This document shows, piece after piece, positions 45,127-53,658 of a stretch of 64,000 nt of DNA. Within the stretch, counting starts at the first letter, position 1. Each line of letters opens with the position of its first letter. The notes below the pieces were generated by a model. It had not been told where the DNA came from. It did no database searches and saw only the letters and a program-made list of their open reading frames with translations. Source of the DNA: Herbaspirillum sp. GW103 (GTDB taxonomy: Bacteria > Pseudomonadota > Gammaproteobacteria > Burkholderiales > Burkholderiaceae_D); assembly GCF_000261365.1 (NCBI RefSeq), contig NZ_AJVC01000003.1:1798001-1862000 (forward strand). The letters are read 5' to 3'. Position numbers and translations under genes: made by a program.

Positions 45127-46106
45127 GTGCGACTCCGCGCCAGCAGCCACAGAAACAGCGGCACCCCCACCAGGGCGGTGATGACGCCCACCGGCAACTG
45201 CACCGGCGCCACCACCGTGCGCGCCAGCAGGTCGGCCAGGGTCAGCGCCGCGCCGCCGGCCAAACCACAAGCCGGCAGCAGCAGACGCTGGTCATTGCCC
45301 AGTACCAGCCGCAGACCATGCGGCACCACCAGTCCGACAAAGCCGATGGTCCCGGCCATGGCCACGGCGCCAGCGGTGCAGGCGGCGGCCACGCACAGCA
45401 GCATCACGCGCAGCCGCATCACCGGCACGCCCAGCAACTGCGCAAAGGCATCGCCGCGCGCCAGCAGGTTCAGCGACGGAGCATGACGCCAGCTCCACAG
45501 CAGCGCCAGCAGCAGGACCGGTGCCACCAGGGGCAGCAGACGCGCATCGTCGAGGTCGCCGATGAGCCAGAACACCATGCCGCGCAATTGGGCATCGGGC
45601 GCAATCGACAAAGCCAGGGAAATGAGCGCGCCGAAACCGGCCGCCAGCATCACCCCCGTCAGCAGCAGGCGCTGACTGGAAAGCAAGGGCGAGATCGCCA
45701 GATGCCGCAGCGACTGGCGCACCAGCCCGAACAGCAGCAGCATGGCCAGGCCTGCACCCAGCAAGGCGCCGGGCGCCGTGACCGCCTGCAGCGGCCAGCC
45801 CAGCCGCAACGCCACCAGCATGGCCAGCAGGGCACCCGCCGCAGAACCACCGGACAGGCCCAATACATAAGGATCAGCCAGGGGATTGCGCAACAGGACC
45901 TGCATCAGCGCGCCCGCCAGGGCCAGCGCACCGCCCACCACAAAAGCCGTCAGCGCCCGCGGCACCCGCAGCGACAGCAACAGTGCCACGCTGTCGGCCG
46001 GCGATGAAGGACGCAGGCACCCCGTGCTGCCGCACAGCGCCGCCACCGACAAGGCCAGCAGGGATAGCAGCAGCAAGATGCACAGCACGGGCAGATAAGG
46101 TCGCAT
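45123..46106 (-). CDS. btuC: Vitamin B12 ABC transporter permease BtuC (FecCD family)
   Basis: Inner-membrane permease of 327 residues with about ten helices. Typical FecCD motifs are visible: RVPRALTAFVVGGALALAGA, LRNPLADPYVLGLSGGSAAG and GLVVPHGLRLVLG. It forms the membrane channel for BtuD and BtuF. It lies 42 bases downstream of the btuB-type receptor gene on the same strand. Confidence 0.88.
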   Translation of the reverse strand: MRPYLPVLCILLLLSLLALSVAALCGSTGCLRPSSPADSVALLLSLRVPRALTAFVVGGALALAGALMQVLLRNPLADPYVLGLSGGSAAGALLAMLVALRLGWPLQAVTAPGALLGAGLAMLLLFGLVRQSLRHLAISPLLSSQRLLLTGVMLAAGFGALISLALSIAPDAQLRGMVFWLIGDLDDARLLPLVAPVLLLALLWSWRHAPSLNLLARGDAFAQLLGVPVMRLRVMLLCVAAACTAGAVAMAGTIGFVGLVVPHGLRLVLGNDQRLLLPACGLAGGAALTLADLLARTVVAPVQLPVGVITALVGVPLFLWLLARSRT

Positions 46107-46148
46107 GGGTGGCAGGCTCAGATCAGTGGCAGAAGCGCGGGCTTGGCT

Positions 46149-48125
46149 TCAGAAGTCGTAGCGGGCGGTGAATTTTACTGCCCGTCCATCTTCCGGATAG
46201 ATGCCCGATACCGCCCCGCCACTGCAGTCATAGGCTTGCGAGTAATACTTGCGGTCGGCCAGGTTGGTGCCGGTGACGGCCAATTCCCAGGCGCTGACAC
46301 GTACCGCATAGCGGGCATCGAAGGTGGTGAAGGACGGCATGCGCGCGCAGGTGTTGGCAAAATCATTGCCCATGCGCTGGCGGTCCACCCAGCGCGCCCC
46401 CACATCGGCACTGTGCTGGCCGGACTTCCAGTTCAATCGGGTCGACAGCGTATTGGCCGGCACCAGCGCCAGTTGCTTGCCGCTGTTGTCGCCCTGCACG
46501 AAACGCGCATCGATGTGCTGGTAGGTGGCACGCCACCCCAGGGTCTCGGTCAGCTGCACGCGCCCTTCCAGTTCCACGCCCTGATGACGGGTCGGGGCCA
46601 GGTTGCTGTTGGCACCGTTGCCGCCATTGGCGGTGGGGTCGTAATACAGCTCGTCACGCACGCGATGGCGGAACCAGCGCAGCGTCACCTGGCGTGCGCT
46701 ATTGCCCAGGGTCGCGCCCAGTTCCAGATCATGCGAGACCTGGGGCTTCAGGACCGCGCCGCTGGGCAAGGCGGTGAAACCGTTCTCGTCGGCCGTGGCC
46801 AGGCGATAGCTCTGGCCGGTCTTGACGAAGCCGCGCAGCAACGGCAGCGGTGCGTAGCTGGCCTGCAGGTCCCAGGCATTGACGGCACTGGTGCGGCCAT
46901 AGGCACCGGAACCACTTAGCTGGGTGAACTGCTCGCGGCGCACGCCGGCGGCCACGCGGGCATTGTGGTCGAACTCGATTTCATCGCGCAGATACAGCGC
47001 CTTCGAATGCTGGGAGGCATCGCTGTTGCCATAGCTGGCGTTGGTGGCCGAACTCCATTGGGCCAGGTCGACGCCGGCAATGGCCTCGTTCTTCCAGAAA
47101 CCACTCTCGAGTACGTGGCGCAGGCGCGGCGAGAACTGGGTAGTGCGTACATTGTTCTGCGCGGTCGAGCCGCTGCTGACATAGGTGGAGCGCGAGATCT
47201 TCTCGCGATGCGACAGTTCGGCGGCCACATCAAAGGCACCAAAACGGCGTTCCAGGAAGGCCGTAATGCTGTCGTTGTCATAGGAGCCATGGTCCAGTGG
47301 CTTGCTGGTCTGGCGCGCATTGGCTTCATATTGCGCTTGCGTCAGGCTGCCCGGCAGGCCGAAATCGGCCCGGGACAGGTTGGCACGCAGGCCGAAGCGC
47401 CAGTCGCTGGCGAACCATTGCACCGTGGTGCTGGCGTTTTCCTGGTTGGCACGGCTGTTGTGGCGCCAGTTGTCGGCGTGCGATTTGGCATAGCTGGCAT
47501 CGATGGACATGTTGTCCCAGCCGCGCGAGACCGCCGCCCGGCCCGCGCGCTGACCGTTGCTGCCGACTTCGCCCACCACGGTACCGTGCGCCGCATTGGC
47601 CTGCGGGCGGCGGGTGATGATCTGGATGGTGCCGCCGGTGGCGCCGCTGCCATAGAGGACGCTGCTGCCACCGCGCACGATCTCGATACGTTCGATGGTC
47701 TCGATGGGAATCGACGACAGCAAGGGCGTCGTCAGTTCGTTCTCGGAAATACGTACACCGTCGACCAGCACCACCATGTTCTGGTCCCCATTGGCGCCGA
47801 AGCCGCGCAGGTCCAGCGGGAAGTCGCGCGGACCGGCCAGGCTCTGGCGTCCGTAGACGCCGCCCAGCTTGCGGATGGCTTCATTGGCGTTGTCGATGCC
47901 GGCTTCGCGGATCTGCTCGGCGGTGATGACCGTGGTGGCCACCGGCGCAAAGGCCGGATCGTTCGGGAAGCGCGAGGCCGACACCACCACGGCCGACAGC
48001 GGCTGGCTGGCGTCGGCTGCCTGGCTGCCGGCGGCCAGGGTCGAGAGGATGAGCGCAACGGCGGTGCGCAGGGCAAAACGGGGGCGTGGACCGCCGCAGC
48101 GGGCCTGGAAATGAGCGATGTGCAT
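46149..48125 (-). CDS. btuB: TonB-dependent receptor, BtuB-like
   Basis: Outer-membrane receptor of 658 residues. A signal peptide (FALRTAVALILSTLAAGSQA) is followed by a plug domain with SAVVVSASRFPNDPAF as TonB box region and VEIVRGGSSVLYGSGATGG-like plug end, then a 22-strand barrel ending in an aromatic residue (TARYDF). The cobalamin riboswitch in its leader identifies the ligand as a corrinoid. The Met at 48125 is chosen because the upstream frame crosses the riboswitch. Confidence 0.9.
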   Translation of the reverse strand: MHIAHFQARCGGPRPRFALRTAVALILSTLAAGSQAADASQPLSAVVVSASRFPNDPAFAPVATTVITAEQIREAGIDNANEAIRKLGGVYGRQSLAGPRDFPLDLRGFGANGDQNMVVLVDGVRISENELTTPLLSSIPIETIERIEIVRGGSSVLYGSGATGGTIQIITRRPQANAAHGTVVGEVGSNGQRAGRAAVSRGWDNMSIDASYAKSHADNWRHNSRANQENASTTVQWFASDWRFGLRANLSRADFGLPGSLTQAQYEANARQTSKPLDHGSYDNDSITAFLERRFGAFDVAAELSHREKISRSTYVSSGSTAQNNVRTTQFSPRLRHVLESGFWKNEAIAGVDLAQWSSATNASYGNSDASQHSKALYLRDEIEFDHNARVAAGVRREQFTQLSGSGAYGRTSAVNAWDLQASYAPLPLLRGFVKTGQSYRLATADENGFTALPSGAVLKPQVSHDLELGATLGNSARQVTLRWFRHRVRDELYYDPTANGGNGANSNLAPTRHQGVELEGRVQLTETLGWRATYQHIDARFVQGDNSGKQLALVPANTLSTRLNWKSGQHSADVGARWVDRQRMGNDFANTCARMPSFTTFDARYAVRVSAWELAVTGTNLADRKYYSQAYDCSGGAVSGIYPEDGRAVKFTARYDF

Positions 48126-48217
48126 GAAAAGACAGTCGATGAATGTGTGCAGCCTGCCTCCCCGCAAGCCGCAATCAACGGAAAACCGCACCAGCATTGG
48201 CTGTGCAGCTCCCTCCT

Positions 48218-48445
48218 GTTCTGGCCGGTCTCCGGACTGCAGGCATGACCATCGGCCTTCCCATGTGGCGAAGTGAACGTTCGCGCAAAAAACACAGTGG
48301 CGTGGAAGACGGTCTCGCCGGCATGTCGAGACGTATCGTCTCACTGCTGCCGGCACCTGGTTACCGTTGCGGGGGCAGTACACCTTGGCCGGCCCTCCTG
48401 CTTGCTGCAGGCGGCCTGGCGCGTGTTTCCCGTTTAACGGCCGGC
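48218..48445 (-). promoter_or_regulatory. Cobalamin (adenosylcobalamin) riboswitch
   Basis: On the minus strand the leader starts with CGTTAAACGGGAA, contains the conserved CTGCCCCCGCAACGGTAA block, and ends with the B12-box region GTCCGGAGACCGGCC. These are the hallmarks of the B12 element, in the right order and spacing. It lies about 95 bases before the btuB start and should switch off receptor synthesis when B12 is sufficient. Confidence 0.93.
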
Positions 48446-48982
48446 GAGGATACGCCGGCGGGCACCAAAACCGCGCCATTGTAGGCGTGCAATGTGCAGG
48501 CTACAAGCGTCCGGCAACAGATGATGTAAATCAGCACAAGCCCGAGCACACTAATTGCTTTCAGGAAAAAGCCGGATAGAATTCATCCCCAGCAGCTTTA
48601 TATAGAATAAATTCGATTCTTCTATCGAAAACATTTGAAACGCGGTCTCCGGCGCTGGGTGGTCGGGGCCGAAAAATTGAAACAAATGGGGGATTTCACT
48701 CGCTGTTTGGCCGATGAGATCACGGCAAGCGGTCCTATACTCGGCGCCATGGCATCGTCGACCGATGGACTCTTGGCGGGTCCGCTGGCCTCACTGTCAT
48801 CCCTGAACCGTTGTCGTGGTCTGCGGGCCTTCAGACTCTGCCTCTGGCTGCCGATATCTCCTTGATATCGGGGAAAGGGTAGTTGCTGTGCCTCCCGGAA
48901 CGACGCATTTGATCCGCCTACGGGCAACTTTGCACAGCAGTGCGCCGACGAGCGCACACCTTTGTTGGGAGAATCAGTAATC
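48446..48982. other. Intergenic region between btuB riboswitch and cheZ
   Basis: About 540 bases with no convincing gene; a 76-codon plus-strand frame (48635-48865) has no ribosome binding site. The middle (48590-48640) is AT-rich and likely holds the divergent promoters. GCCGATGA at 48710-48717 resembles the -10 of a sigma-28 (FliA) promoter, but the expected TAAA-type -35 is not clear. Confidence 0.4.
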
Positions 48983-49717
48983 ATGAGCGACGACGTTGAT
49001 CTGGAAGCATTGTTTGACGAAATTTCCTCGCAGACGCTACCGGGCATGACCGCCGAACCGGCCGCCGCCACCGCCAGCAGCGACGAGGCAGCGGCAGGCG
49101 AACAGGAAGATCAGAGCGACAAGCCCATGTATGAACGCCTGGGCGGCATCGTGCGCCTGTTGCACGATTCCATGCGTGAACTGGGTTACGACCGCTCGCT
49201 CACCGACGTAGCCGAGCAGATCGGCGACGCCCAGAGCCGTCTCGAACACATCGCCACCCTCACCGAGCAGGCGGCCAACAAGGTGCTCAATGCGCTCGAT
49301 TCGGGCATGCCGGCCCAGGACCGCCTGCAGGAACAGGCCAAGGACATCAACGCCCGCTGGACCAGGCTCTATGCCGGCCAGATGAACATCGACGAGTTCA
49401 AGGCGCTGGCAGGCGACTCGCAGAAATTCTCCACCTCGGTCATGGAATCGACCGAAGCGGAAAAGGCGCGCATGCTGGAAATCATGATGGCCCAGGACTT
49501 CCAGGACATCACCGGCCAGCTGATCAAGAAGATCGTGGCCATCACCGCCACCGCCGAGCGCGAACTGGCGCAATTGCTGCGCGACAATGCACCGCCCGAG
49601 GTGAAGGCGCAGATGGATGCGGAAAAACCGGTCACCCTGATGAATGGCCCGTCCGTGGGGGGCACCGCCATGGCACAGGACGACGTGGACGACTTACTCG
49701 ATAGCCTGGGGTTCTAA
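48983..49717 (+). CDS. cheZ: Protein phosphatase CheZ
   Basis: Chemotaxis phosphatase of 244 residues that dephosphorylates CheY-P. A long four-helix region includes LTEQAANKVLNALDSG and MMAQDFQDITGQLIKKIV, in which DFQDITGQ holds the catalytic Asp/Gln pair. The C-terminus DDLLDSLGF is the CheY-tethering peptide. A GGAG site precedes the ATG. Its stop shares a base with the cheA-like start. No cheY lies adjacent. Confidence 0.95.
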   Translation: MSDDVDLEALFDEISSQTLPGMTAEPAAATASSDEAAAGEQEDQSDKPMYERLGGIVRLLHDSMRELGYDRSLTDVAEQIGDAQSRLEHIATLTEQAANKVLNALDSGMPAQDRLQEQAKDINARWTRLYAGQMNIDEFKALAGDSQKFSTSVMESTEAEKARMLEIMMAQDFQDITGQLIKKIVAITATAERELAQLLRDNAPPEVKAQMDAEKPVTLMNGPSVGGTAMAQDDVDDLLDSLGF

Positions 49718-51621
49718 TGGATGACGAAATGCTCAAGGATTTTGTCGTTGAAGCGTTGGAGCTCGCCACCAACGTGGAAGAGCATCTGCTGACGCTGGAA
49801 CGACATCCTGATGACCTTGAAATCCTCAACGCGGTCTTCCGCGCATTCCACACCATCAAGGGTGGCGCCGGGTTCGTGAACCTGCCGGCCATGGTGTCGG
49901 CCTGCCACCTGACCGAAAACCTGTTCGATGCGCTGCGCACCGGCAAGGCCCCGGTCACGCCGCTGGCCATCGAAGCGGCGCTGCAGGCCAGCGGCTTCGT
50001 GGCCGACCAGTTGAACGAATTGTCCAACGGCGCCGCGCCCGACAGCCTGGCCTCGATGCCGGCGGAACTGAAAGACATCCTGACCCAGGCCATCGAAGGC
50101 AAGAGCGAAGCGCCGGCGCCCGCTGCGGCTGCGGCTGCCCCGGCGGCAGCGGCACCCGCGGCAGCACCGGTGGCAGCAGCCCCCGCTGCTGCGGCCAGCG
50201 TCGATGGCAGTGCCAGCGTGATGAAAAATGGAGAACTGGACTGGCCCGCGCTGTATCAGGCGCTGGTGCCGGGCGCGGCTGCCGCGCCGGTGGCTGACAG
50301 CCCGGCCGAGGCCGCTCCGGTCACCGCTGCTGCGCCTGCCGCCGCCGCTGCCGCGGCCCCGGCAGCCGCTGCCGATGGCGAGCCCAAGGCTGCCGCGCCG
50401 GTGCAACAGAACCGTCGTTCCACGGATTCTCCCGGCGGAGCCAAGGAAGAAAGCATCCGTATCGATGCCGTCAAACTGGATGCCCTGCTGGAAGTGGCCG
50501 GTGAATCGGTGCAGGCCGCCAACCAGGCCGCCGTACTGCTGGAAAAGCTGCAACAATTCAAGTTCGAAGGCACCGCTGCGGCGCTCATGTCGACCCTGGC
50601 CGAAACCCTGGGCCGCGCCTCGCGCTACTCCAGCGAACTGCAACGCGCCACGCTGTCCACGCGCATGCAGCCGGTGGGCCGCCTGTTCCAGAAATTCCCC
50701 CGACTGGTCCGCGAACTGGCCAAGGACCTGGGCAAGGACGTGGACCTGGTCATCACCGGTGCCGAAACCGAAGTCGACCGCGTGGTGGTGGACAGTCTCT
50801 ACGACCCGCTGGTGCACATGCTGCGCAACTCACTGGACCACGGTATCGAAGTGGACCGCGCCGCCGCCGGCAAGCCCAACAAGGCGACCATTTCGCTCAA
50901 CGCCTGGCAGGCCGGCAGCAGCGTCATGATCGAAGTCTTCGATGATGGCAAGGGCATGGATCCGGACATGCTGCGCGGCAAGGCGCTGGCCAAGGGGCTG
51001 ATCAACGAACACCAGGCGCTGACCGCCGACGAGGCGCTGCAACTGGTGTTCCTGCCCGGTTTCTCGACGAAGGAAGTGGCTTCCAGCGTCTCCGGACGCG
51101 GCGTGGGCATGGACGTGGTCAAGACCGCCGTGGAAAAGCATCGAGGCACCATCCGCATCGAATCGACCGTCGGCAAGGGTACCAAGTTCTCGATCCGCCT
51201 GCCCATCGAACTGTCGATCATCCCGACCATGCTGGTGCGCTGTGCCGGCGCCCCGCTGGCCCTGCCGATGGCGGTGGTCGAACGCGTGGTCGAGCTGCCC
51301 GAGACCTTCGACGAAGTCGGCGGCGCCCCGGTGCTGCGCGACCAGGGCCGGCCGCTGCCGGTCAACTCGCTGGCCGGCGTGCTGGGCTACGAGCCGGGCA
51401 ATGAACGGGTCGGCATCGTCATGGCGGTACCGCATCCCTACATCCTCGGGGTGGAATCGGTGGAAGGCACGGCCGATCTGGTGATCAAGCCGCTGACCGC
51501 CATCCACACCGCCGGCATCACCGGTACGGCCCGTTCGGCTGAAGGTGAGCTGGTGCTGGTGGTGGGCTTGTCCTTCCTGCTGGACGGCTGCCGCGACATG
51601 GAGCGCACGGCAGTGGCGTAA
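49717..51621 (+). CDS. cheA: Chemotaxis histidine kinase CheA-like, without obvious P2 domain
   Basis: Soluble kinase of 634 residues. The N-terminal Hpt domain has AFHTIKGGAGFVNLP with the phosphorylated His near residue 46. A long Ala/Pro-rich linker (about 130-235) follows in place of a recognisable CheY-binding P2 domain. Then come a dimerisation domain, the HATPase with MLRNSLDHGIE, FDDGKGMD and GRGVGMDVVKTAV, and a CheW-like regulatory domain at the end. Only one Hpt is present. It is coupled to cheZ; cheW, cheY and receptors are not in the window, so this may be a secondary system. Confidence 0.9.
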   Translation: MDDEMLKDFVVEALELATNVEEHLLTLERHPDDLEILNAVFRAFHTIKGGAGFVNLPAMVSACHLTENLFDALRTGKAPVTPLAIEAALQASGFVADQLNELSNGAAPDSLASMPAELKDILTQAIEGKSEAPAPAAAAAAPAAAAPAAAPVAAAPAAAASVDGSASVMKNGELDWPALYQALVPGAAAAPVADSPAEAAPVTAAAPAAAAAAAPAAAADGEPKAAAPVQQNRRSTDSPGGAKEESIRIDAVKLDALLEVAGESVQAANQAAVLLEKLQQFKFEGTAAALMSTLAETLGRASRYSSELQRATLSTRMQPVGRLFQKFPRLVRELAKDLGKDVDLVITGAETEVDRVVVDSLYDPLVHMLRNSLDHGIEVDRAAAGKPNKATISLNAWQAGSSVMIEVFDDGKGMDPDMLRGKALAKGLINEHQALTADEALQLVFLPGFSTKEVASSVSGRGVGMDVVKTAVEKHRGTIRIESTVGKGTKFSIRLPIELSIIPTMLVRCAGAPLALPMAVVERVVELPETFDEVGGAPVLRDQGRPLPVNSLAGVLGYEPGNERVGIVMAVPHPYILGVESVEGTADLVIKPLTAIHTAGITGTARSAEGELVLVVGLSFLLDGCRDMERTAVA

Positions 51622-51647
51622 GCTGCGGGCAATATGGGCAAGAAAGC

Positions 51648-51681
51648 AAAACGGCCGGATCTTCTACGATCCGGCCGTTTT
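51648..51681. terminator. Bidirectional terminator between cheA and cysB-like gene
   Basis: A 14-bp perfect stem (AAAACGGCCGGATC / GATCCGGCCGTTTT) with a 6-base loop lies between the convergent genes. A and T runs on both sides suit termination in both directions. Confidence 0.93.
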
Positions 51682-51708
51682 GTTTCTACTCAGCCCCCAT
51701 GCGCTTGC

Positions 51709-52650
51709 TTAAAGTTCATACATGTCCTTCTCGCCCTCCATGACCTGCGCAATCAGCTTGCGGTTCAGGGTCGGCGCCAGCAATTCGATGAAGGTATAGA
51801 CATATCCCCGCAAATACGCCCCCTGCTTCAAGGCCACGCGCGAGACATTGGTGCCGAACAGGTGGCCGGCCGGAATGGCCCGCAATCCCCGGTCGCGCTC
51901 GGCATCGAAGGCAATGCCGGCAATGATGCCCACCCCCATGCCCAGCTCCACATAGGTCTTGATGACGTCGGCATCGATGGCTTCGAGCACCACATCGGGT
52001 TTCAACTGGCGCAGCGAGAAGGCATGGTCGATCTTGCTGCGGCCGCTGAAGGCGGAGTCATAGGTGATCAGCGGATTGGCGGCGATCTCTTCCAGCGTCA
52101 GGCTCTTCGATTGCAGCAGCGGATGGTCGGGCGGCACCACCACCACGTGCTCCCACTGGTAACAGGGCAGCGACACCAGCCCCTCGCCTGAGGCCAGCGC
52201 CTCGGTGGCGATGGCAATGTCGGCCTGGTCGTTGCGCACCATCTCGGTGATCTGCTTGGGATTGCCTTGCAGCAATGACAAATGCACCTTGGGATATTTC
52301 TGGGTGAAGGCTTGTACCACCTTGGGCAAGGCATAGCGCGCCTGCGTGTGCGTGGTGGCGATGGTGAAACTGCCGCTGTCGTGGGCGGCGAATTCCTTGC
52401 CGATGCGTTTCAAGCCATCCACTTCCTGCATGATCAGCTCCACCGACCGCAGCACCGCCCGACCCGGCTCGGTCAGGCCGCGAATCCGCTTGCCGTGGCG
52501 GGTGAAGATGTCCACGCCCAGCTCTTCCTCCAGCTCGATGATGGCCTTGGAAACGCCTGGCTGCGAGGTATAGAGGGCCTTGGCGGCCTCCGTGAGGTTG
52601 AAGTTCTGCCTTACCGCTTCACGAACGAAACGGAATTGATGAAGATTCAT
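51709..52650 (-). CDS. cysB: CysB-type LysR transcriptional regulator
   Basis: LysR protein of 313 residues. Its beginning (MNLHQFRFVREAVRQNFNLT; AKALYTSQPGVSKAIIELEE) is characteristic of the CysB/Cbl branch, which activates sulfate assimilation and responds to N-acetylserine or adenosine phosphosulfate. The effector domain has TTHTQARYALP and DVIKTYVELGMGVGI. It is divergent from the sulfur operon across a 171-base AT-rich region, so it is the obvious regulator of that operon. Confidence 0.92.
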   Translation of the reverse strand: MNLHQFRFVREAVRQNFNLTEAAKALYTSQPGVSKAIIELEEELGVDIFTRHGKRIRGLTEPGRAVLRSVELIMQEVDGLKRIGKEFAAHDSGSFTIATTHTQARYALPKVVQAFTQKYPKVHLSLLQGNPKQITEMVRNDQADIAIATEALASGEGLVSLPCYQWEHVVVVPPDHPLLQSKSLTLEEIAANPLITYDSAFSGRSKIDHAFSLRQLKPDVVLEAIDADVIKTYVELGMGVGIIAGIAFDAERDRGLRAIPAGHLFGTNVSRVALKQGAYLRGYVYTFIELLAPTLNRKLIAQVMEGEKDMYEL

Positions 52651-52821
52651 GTGGGAATTCCTTCGCTTCTACCTAGTAAGCGGGCGGCGCCCGGCGCCAG
52701 CCCTGCCTGCTTCATTCGCCGCATTTCCATATGCCAAAGGCGTATATAAGCAAATAAATACTATGTAGTTTGGTTTGAAACATAAGTTTATTACGATTCG
52801 CAGACTAATGGGCGAGGTGTT
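52651..52821. promoter_or_regulatory. Divergent promoter region, cysB and sulfur operon
   Basis: The region is AT-rich relative to the genes. A TTGGTT hexamer and TACGAT sixteen bases on could form a promoter toward the TauE/SafE gene. CysB sites are degenerate (ATAAC-type half-sites) and none can be fixed by eye, though ATAAG occurs twice. Confidence 0.4.
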
Positions 52822-53595
52822 ATGACTGTTTCTTATGTAGTAAGCGGATTTGCCGTAGGACTGCTGGTCGGACTGACCGGGGTTGGTGGCGGCTCGCTCA
52901 TGACACCGCTGTTGACCTTGCTGTTCGGCATTCATCCTTCGGTGGCCGTGGGCACCGACCTGGCCTTCGCGTCAGCCACCAAGACCGCCGGCACCCTGGC
53001 CCACCGCTTCAAGGGCACGGTGCGCTGGGATGTGGTGCGCCGCCTGTCTTATGGCGCCCTGCCCGCCGCGCTGCTGACCACTCTGCTGCTGAAGCATTTT
53101 GGTGCCGTCAGCGACGGCATTGCCCTGACCATCCGCTATTCGATCGCGATCTCGGTGTTCCTGACCGTGGTAGCGCTGCTGTTCCGCTCGCGCATGCAGG
53201 CCTGGCTCAACGCCCATCCGGAAGCCCAGTTGCAGGGTACCAGGCTGGCCAGTGCCACCATGGCCGCCGGGGCCCTGCTGGGCACGCTGGTGACCATTTC
53301 CTCCATCGGTGCCGGTGCCGTGGGCGCGACCTTGCTGGTCTTGCTGTATCCTCGCCTGTCTCCGGCGGAGATCGCCGGTACCGACATCGCCTATGCCGTG
53401 CCGCTGACTGCCATCGCTGCACTGGGCCACTGGTGGCTGGGTTCGATCAACTGGGAACTGTTGGCCACGCTGTTGCTGGGCTCGGTTCCGGGCATCACCA
53501 TCGGTTCGCTCGCAGCGCGGGCGGTGCCGGAGAAATTCTTGCGCGGCCTGCTGGCCATTACGCTGACGAGCGTTGCAGTCAAGCTGATTTGGTAG
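52822..53595 (+). CDS. Sulfite exporter TauE/SafE family protein
   Basis: Inner-membrane TSUP-family transporter of 257 residues with about seven or eight helices. The signature VGLTGVGGGSLMTPLLTLLF is near the start and is mirrored later by TLLGSVPGITIGSL. Such proteins move sulfite, sulfate, thiosulfate or organosulfonates. Its position as first gene of the sulfate-assimilation operon, opposite cysB, suggests a sulfur oxyanion importer or exporter. Direction of transport is not readable. Confidence 0.9.
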   Translation: MTVSYVVSGFAVGLLVGLTGVGGGSLMTPLLTLLFGIHPSVAVGTDLAFASATKTAGTLAHRFKGTVRWDVVRRLSYGALPAALLTTLLLKHFGAVSDGIALTIRYSIAISVFLTVVALLFRSRMQAWLNAHPEAQLQGTRLASATMAAGALLGTLVTISSIGAGAVGATLLVLLYPRLSPAEIAGTDIAYAVPLTAIAALGHWWLGSINWELLATLLLGSVPGITIGSLAARAVPEKFLRGLLAITLTSVAVKLIW

Positions 53596-53658
53596 GCTTA
53601 TTTTCAATCGGGCGCACCCTGATCCGGGCGCCCATAAGACGTTAACAGGGAAGACAAG

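Noticed and set aside
48635-48865. 76-codon frame upstream of cheZ
   Set aside because: No ribosome binding site and atypical composition; more likely leader or intergenic DNA.
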